The position numbers and the translations under genes are program-made. Source: Rhodococcus sp. IEGM 1381 (GTDB taxonomy: Bacteria; Actinomycetota; Actinomycetes; Mycobacteriales; Mycobacteriaceae). From it: 64,000 nucleotides of DNA. How positions within the stretch are numbered: position 1 is the stretch's first letter; the number at the start of each line of letters is the position of its first letter. Where the stretch lies: contig NZ_JASHKQ010000001.1 of assembly GCF_030056795.1 (NCBI RefSeq), positions 620,001 through 684,000 on the forward strand. Direction: 5' to 3'. Positions 62,457 to 64,000 of the stretch are shown here, piece by piece. The notes beneath the pieces are model-generated. The model saw nothing but the letters and a program-made list of their open reading frames with translations. It searched no databases and was not told the origin of the DNA.

Positions 62457-62577
62457 TTATGTACACCCCTCGAGCAGGCGGAATCGTCGAAACTGTGAAA
62501 GTTATACCCAGGTTATCCCCAGGTGGTCAACACCGTTGTTCAAGCTCATCCACATTTCGTCCACAGATTCATGCACA
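62457..62577 (+). promoter_or_regulatory. Phased array of DnaA-box-like 9-mers upstream of dnaB
   Basis: TTATGTACA (62457), TTATACCCA (62502), TTATCCCCA (62513), TCATCCACA (62546), TCGTCCACA (62557) and TCATGCACA (62569) all resemble TTATCCACA/TTGTCCACA in one orientation. Starts from 62502 on are spaced 11, 33, 11 and 12 bp, and weaker matches fill the gap (TGGTCAACA 62524, TTGTTCAAG 62536). The 62305-62773 gap holds no gene I can support. Confidence 0.5.
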
Positions 62578-62773
62578 GGCTGTGTTGTGACTCCTGCCGA
62601 TACCGCTTAACGTCCGTGCAGCGTCTCTCTCGATGCCGTGCAAAGGCGACGAGACGGCGTGAATCCGGTGTCGATCAGTACCTGTCGGTGCCCGGGGGTA
62701 GAACTTGCTCGAGCGCACGTTCGGGTGTTATTCGGCGTGCTGAAGACTAATGGGGAGAGGACGGCCGGTTCGC

Positions 62774-64000
62774 GTGGCAGTTGTGGACGATCGAGGACAG
62801 TCCGACTACTCCGGCTCCTCCTCCAGCGAGGGACCCGGTGAGGATTTCGGTCGCCAACCCCCGCAGGACATGGCAGCCGAGCAGTCCGTCCTGGGCGGGA
62901 TGTTGCTGAGCAAGGACGCCATTGCCGACGTGCTCGAGGTGCTTCGGCCGGGTGATTTCTATCGGCCGGCGCACCAGAACGTCTACGACGCGATTCTGGA
63001 CCTCTACAGCCGCGGCGAGCCCGCCGACCCGGTCACCGTCTCGGCCGAATTGGATCGACGCGGGGAGCTCAAACGCATCGGAGGTCCGCCGTACCTGATC
63101 ACGCTGACTCAGACGACGCCCACGGCGGCCAACGCCGGGTACTACGCCGAGATCGTTGCCGAGAAGTCGATTCTGCGCCGCCTCGTGCAGGCCGGTACCC
63201 GCATCGTGCAGTTCGGCTACGCCGGAGCCGATGGCCAGGACGTCGCCGAAGTCGTCGACCGCGCGCAGGCCGAGGTCTACGAGGTCACCGAGCGACGCAC
63301 CTCCGAGGACTTCCTGCCCCTCGAAGAGTTGCTGCAGCCCACGATGGACGAAATCGACTCCATCGCCAGTCGCGGTGGCATTTCTCTGGGCGTACCAACA
63401 GGATTCGCCGAACTCGACGAAATCACCAACGGTCTTCACCCTGGTCAGATGATTATTGTCGCGGCGAGACCTGGCGTGGGTAAGTCGACCCTAAGTATGG
63501 ATTTTATGCGTTCGTGCTCCATCAAGCACGGCATGCCCAGTGTCATCTTCTCTCTGGAGATGAGTCGCACCGAGATCGTCATGCGACTGTTGTCCGCCGA
63601 GGCGAAGATCAAGCTCGGCGACATGCGTTCCGGAAAGATGACCGACGATGACTGGACCAAGCTGGCCCGGCGCATGAGTGAGATCAGCGAAGCACCGCTC
63701 TTCGTCGACGATTCGCCCAACCTGACGATGATGGAGATTCGCGCCAAGGCACGTCGCCTCAAGCAGCGCAACGGCCTGAAACTCATTGTGGTGGACTACC
63801 TTCAGCTGATGTCGTCCGGCAAAAAGGTCGAATCTCGCCAGCAGGAGGTCTCGGACTTCTCGCGTCAGCTGAAGCTTCTCGCCAAAGAGCTCGAATGCCC
63901 GGTGGTCGCGGTGTGCCAGCTCAACCGTGGTCCTGAGCAGCGAACCGACAAGAAGCCGATGGTCTCCGACCTCCGTGAGTCCGGCTCACTGGAGCAGGAC
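62774..64000 (+). CDS. dnaB: Replicative DNA helicase DnaB, cut by window edge
   Basis: The visible 409 codons begin at GTG 62774 (AVVDDRGQSDYSG), matching the AVVDDL start of mycobacterial DnaB. The N-terminal domain has QPPQDMAAEQSVLGGMLLSK, DVLEVLRPGDFYRPAHQNVY and PTAANAGYYAEIVAEKSILR. The RecA-like domain has IIVAARPGVGKST (Lys237), VIFSLEMSRTEIVMRLL, LKLIVVDYLQLM and QLNRGPEQRTDKKP. Reading stops at DLRESGSLEQD. Both sites where dnaB inteins are known in this order are uninterrupted. ATG 62750 and GTG 62783 are alternative starts. Confidence 0.95.
   Translation, partial: MAVVDDRGQSDYSGSSSSEGPGEDFGRQPPQDMAAEQSVLGGMLLSKDAIADVLEVLRPGDFYRPAHQNVYDAILDLYSRGEPADPVTVSAELDRRGELKRIGGPPYLITLTQTTPTAANAGYYAEIVAEKSILRRLVQAGTRIVQFGYAGADGQDVAEVVDRAQAEVYEVTERRTSEDFLPLEELLQPTMDEIDSIASRGGISLGVPTGFAELDEITNGLHPGQMIIVAARPGVGKSTLSMDFMRSCSIKHGMPSVIFSLEMSRTEIVMRLLSAEAKIKLGDMRSGKMTDDDWTKLARRMSEISEAPLFVDDSPNLTMMEIRAKARRLKQRNGLKLIVVDYLQLMSSGKKVESRQQEVSDFSRQLKLLAKELECPVVAVCQLNRGPEQRTDKKPMVSDLRESGSLEQD

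Noticed and set aside
62457..62577. Chromosomal origin (oriC)
   Set aside because: The flanking genes are not dnaA/dnaN and the boxes are imperfect, so I report a DnaA-box-like array only.
62335..62610. A 91-codon plus-strand frame before dnaB
   Set aside because: Its codon use is unlike the genes here, and the segment consists of DnaA-box-like and GTTCACC repeats.

Overview
The window looks like chromosome from a high-GC actinobacterium of the order Mycobacteriales, most probably Rhodococcus or Rhodococcoides. Evidence is the GC-rich third codon positions, many GTG starts, lpqY/sug-type and ino1/padR gene sets, a FadE5-type acyl-CoA dehydrogenase, DUF5313, DUF5318 and DUF1707 proteins, and a mycobacterial-type order DUF5318 - ponA - GT87 ... 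rpsF - ssb - rpsR - rplI ... dnaB, which corresponds to the Rv0049-Rv0058 region of M. tuberculosis. I saw no rRNA, tRNA or CRISPR array.

Layout. 1-9.2 kb is accessory. It holds an FAD-linked oxidase cut by the left edge with its divergent GntR regulator and twin palindromic operators, an IS630-type transposase scrap, an SDR, a DinB-like protein, a probable glucosylglycerate hydrolase, a stand-alone thioesterase, an MFS gene broken by a nonsense codon next to a LysR gene, and a PadR gene followed by a hydrolase gene with an internal deletion. 9.3-14 kb holds a PhoX phosphatase and a polar amino acid importer whose binding protein and permease are fused. 14-21.5 kb has an F420-type oxidoreductase, a HELAHH metalloprotein and a tightly overlapped operon of two ATPases, a lipoprotein, a fused double permease and an MFS exporter. 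This gene content resembles opine-metallophore (Cnt-type) systems, and a 17-bp palindrome lies in front of it. 21.5-31 kb has a MerR gene with a strong operator, an LpqY-SugAB-like importer without its ATPase, LysR and YjbR genes, and ino1 with its PadR regulator. 31-38.4 kb has a frameshifted AidB-like gene, a TetR gene, a FadE5-like gene and two tandem DUF1707 membrane proteins.

38.4-43.3 kb (DUF5318, ponA, GT87) and 58-64 kb (rpsF-ssb-rpsR-rplI, dnaB) are the conserved core. Between them lies about 15 kb (43.3-58 kb) without a counterpart at that spot in M. tuberculosis, as I recall its gene order. It is a Ter-type stress island: a double-TerD protein, a coiled-coil protein, a CitE-like lyase, a PRTase/TRSP-StiP-PELOTA fusion, a HAD phosphatase, a single TerD and a TerC/DUF475 membrane protein. 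Embedded in it are an XRE/DUF2975 pair with a repeated TATCGATA operator and an EspG-like/PPE-like pair. Two LuxR-type regulators and a second GT87 gene close the island. A SulP-carbonic anhydrase fusion sits between rplI and dnaB.

Notable points are the phased array of DnaA-box-like 9-mers in front of dnaB, the local codon-usage anomaly exactly at the dnaB Walker A (a known intein site), three broken genes (MFS, hydrolase, AidB-like), and several regulator genes that appear to be transcribed without a leader.
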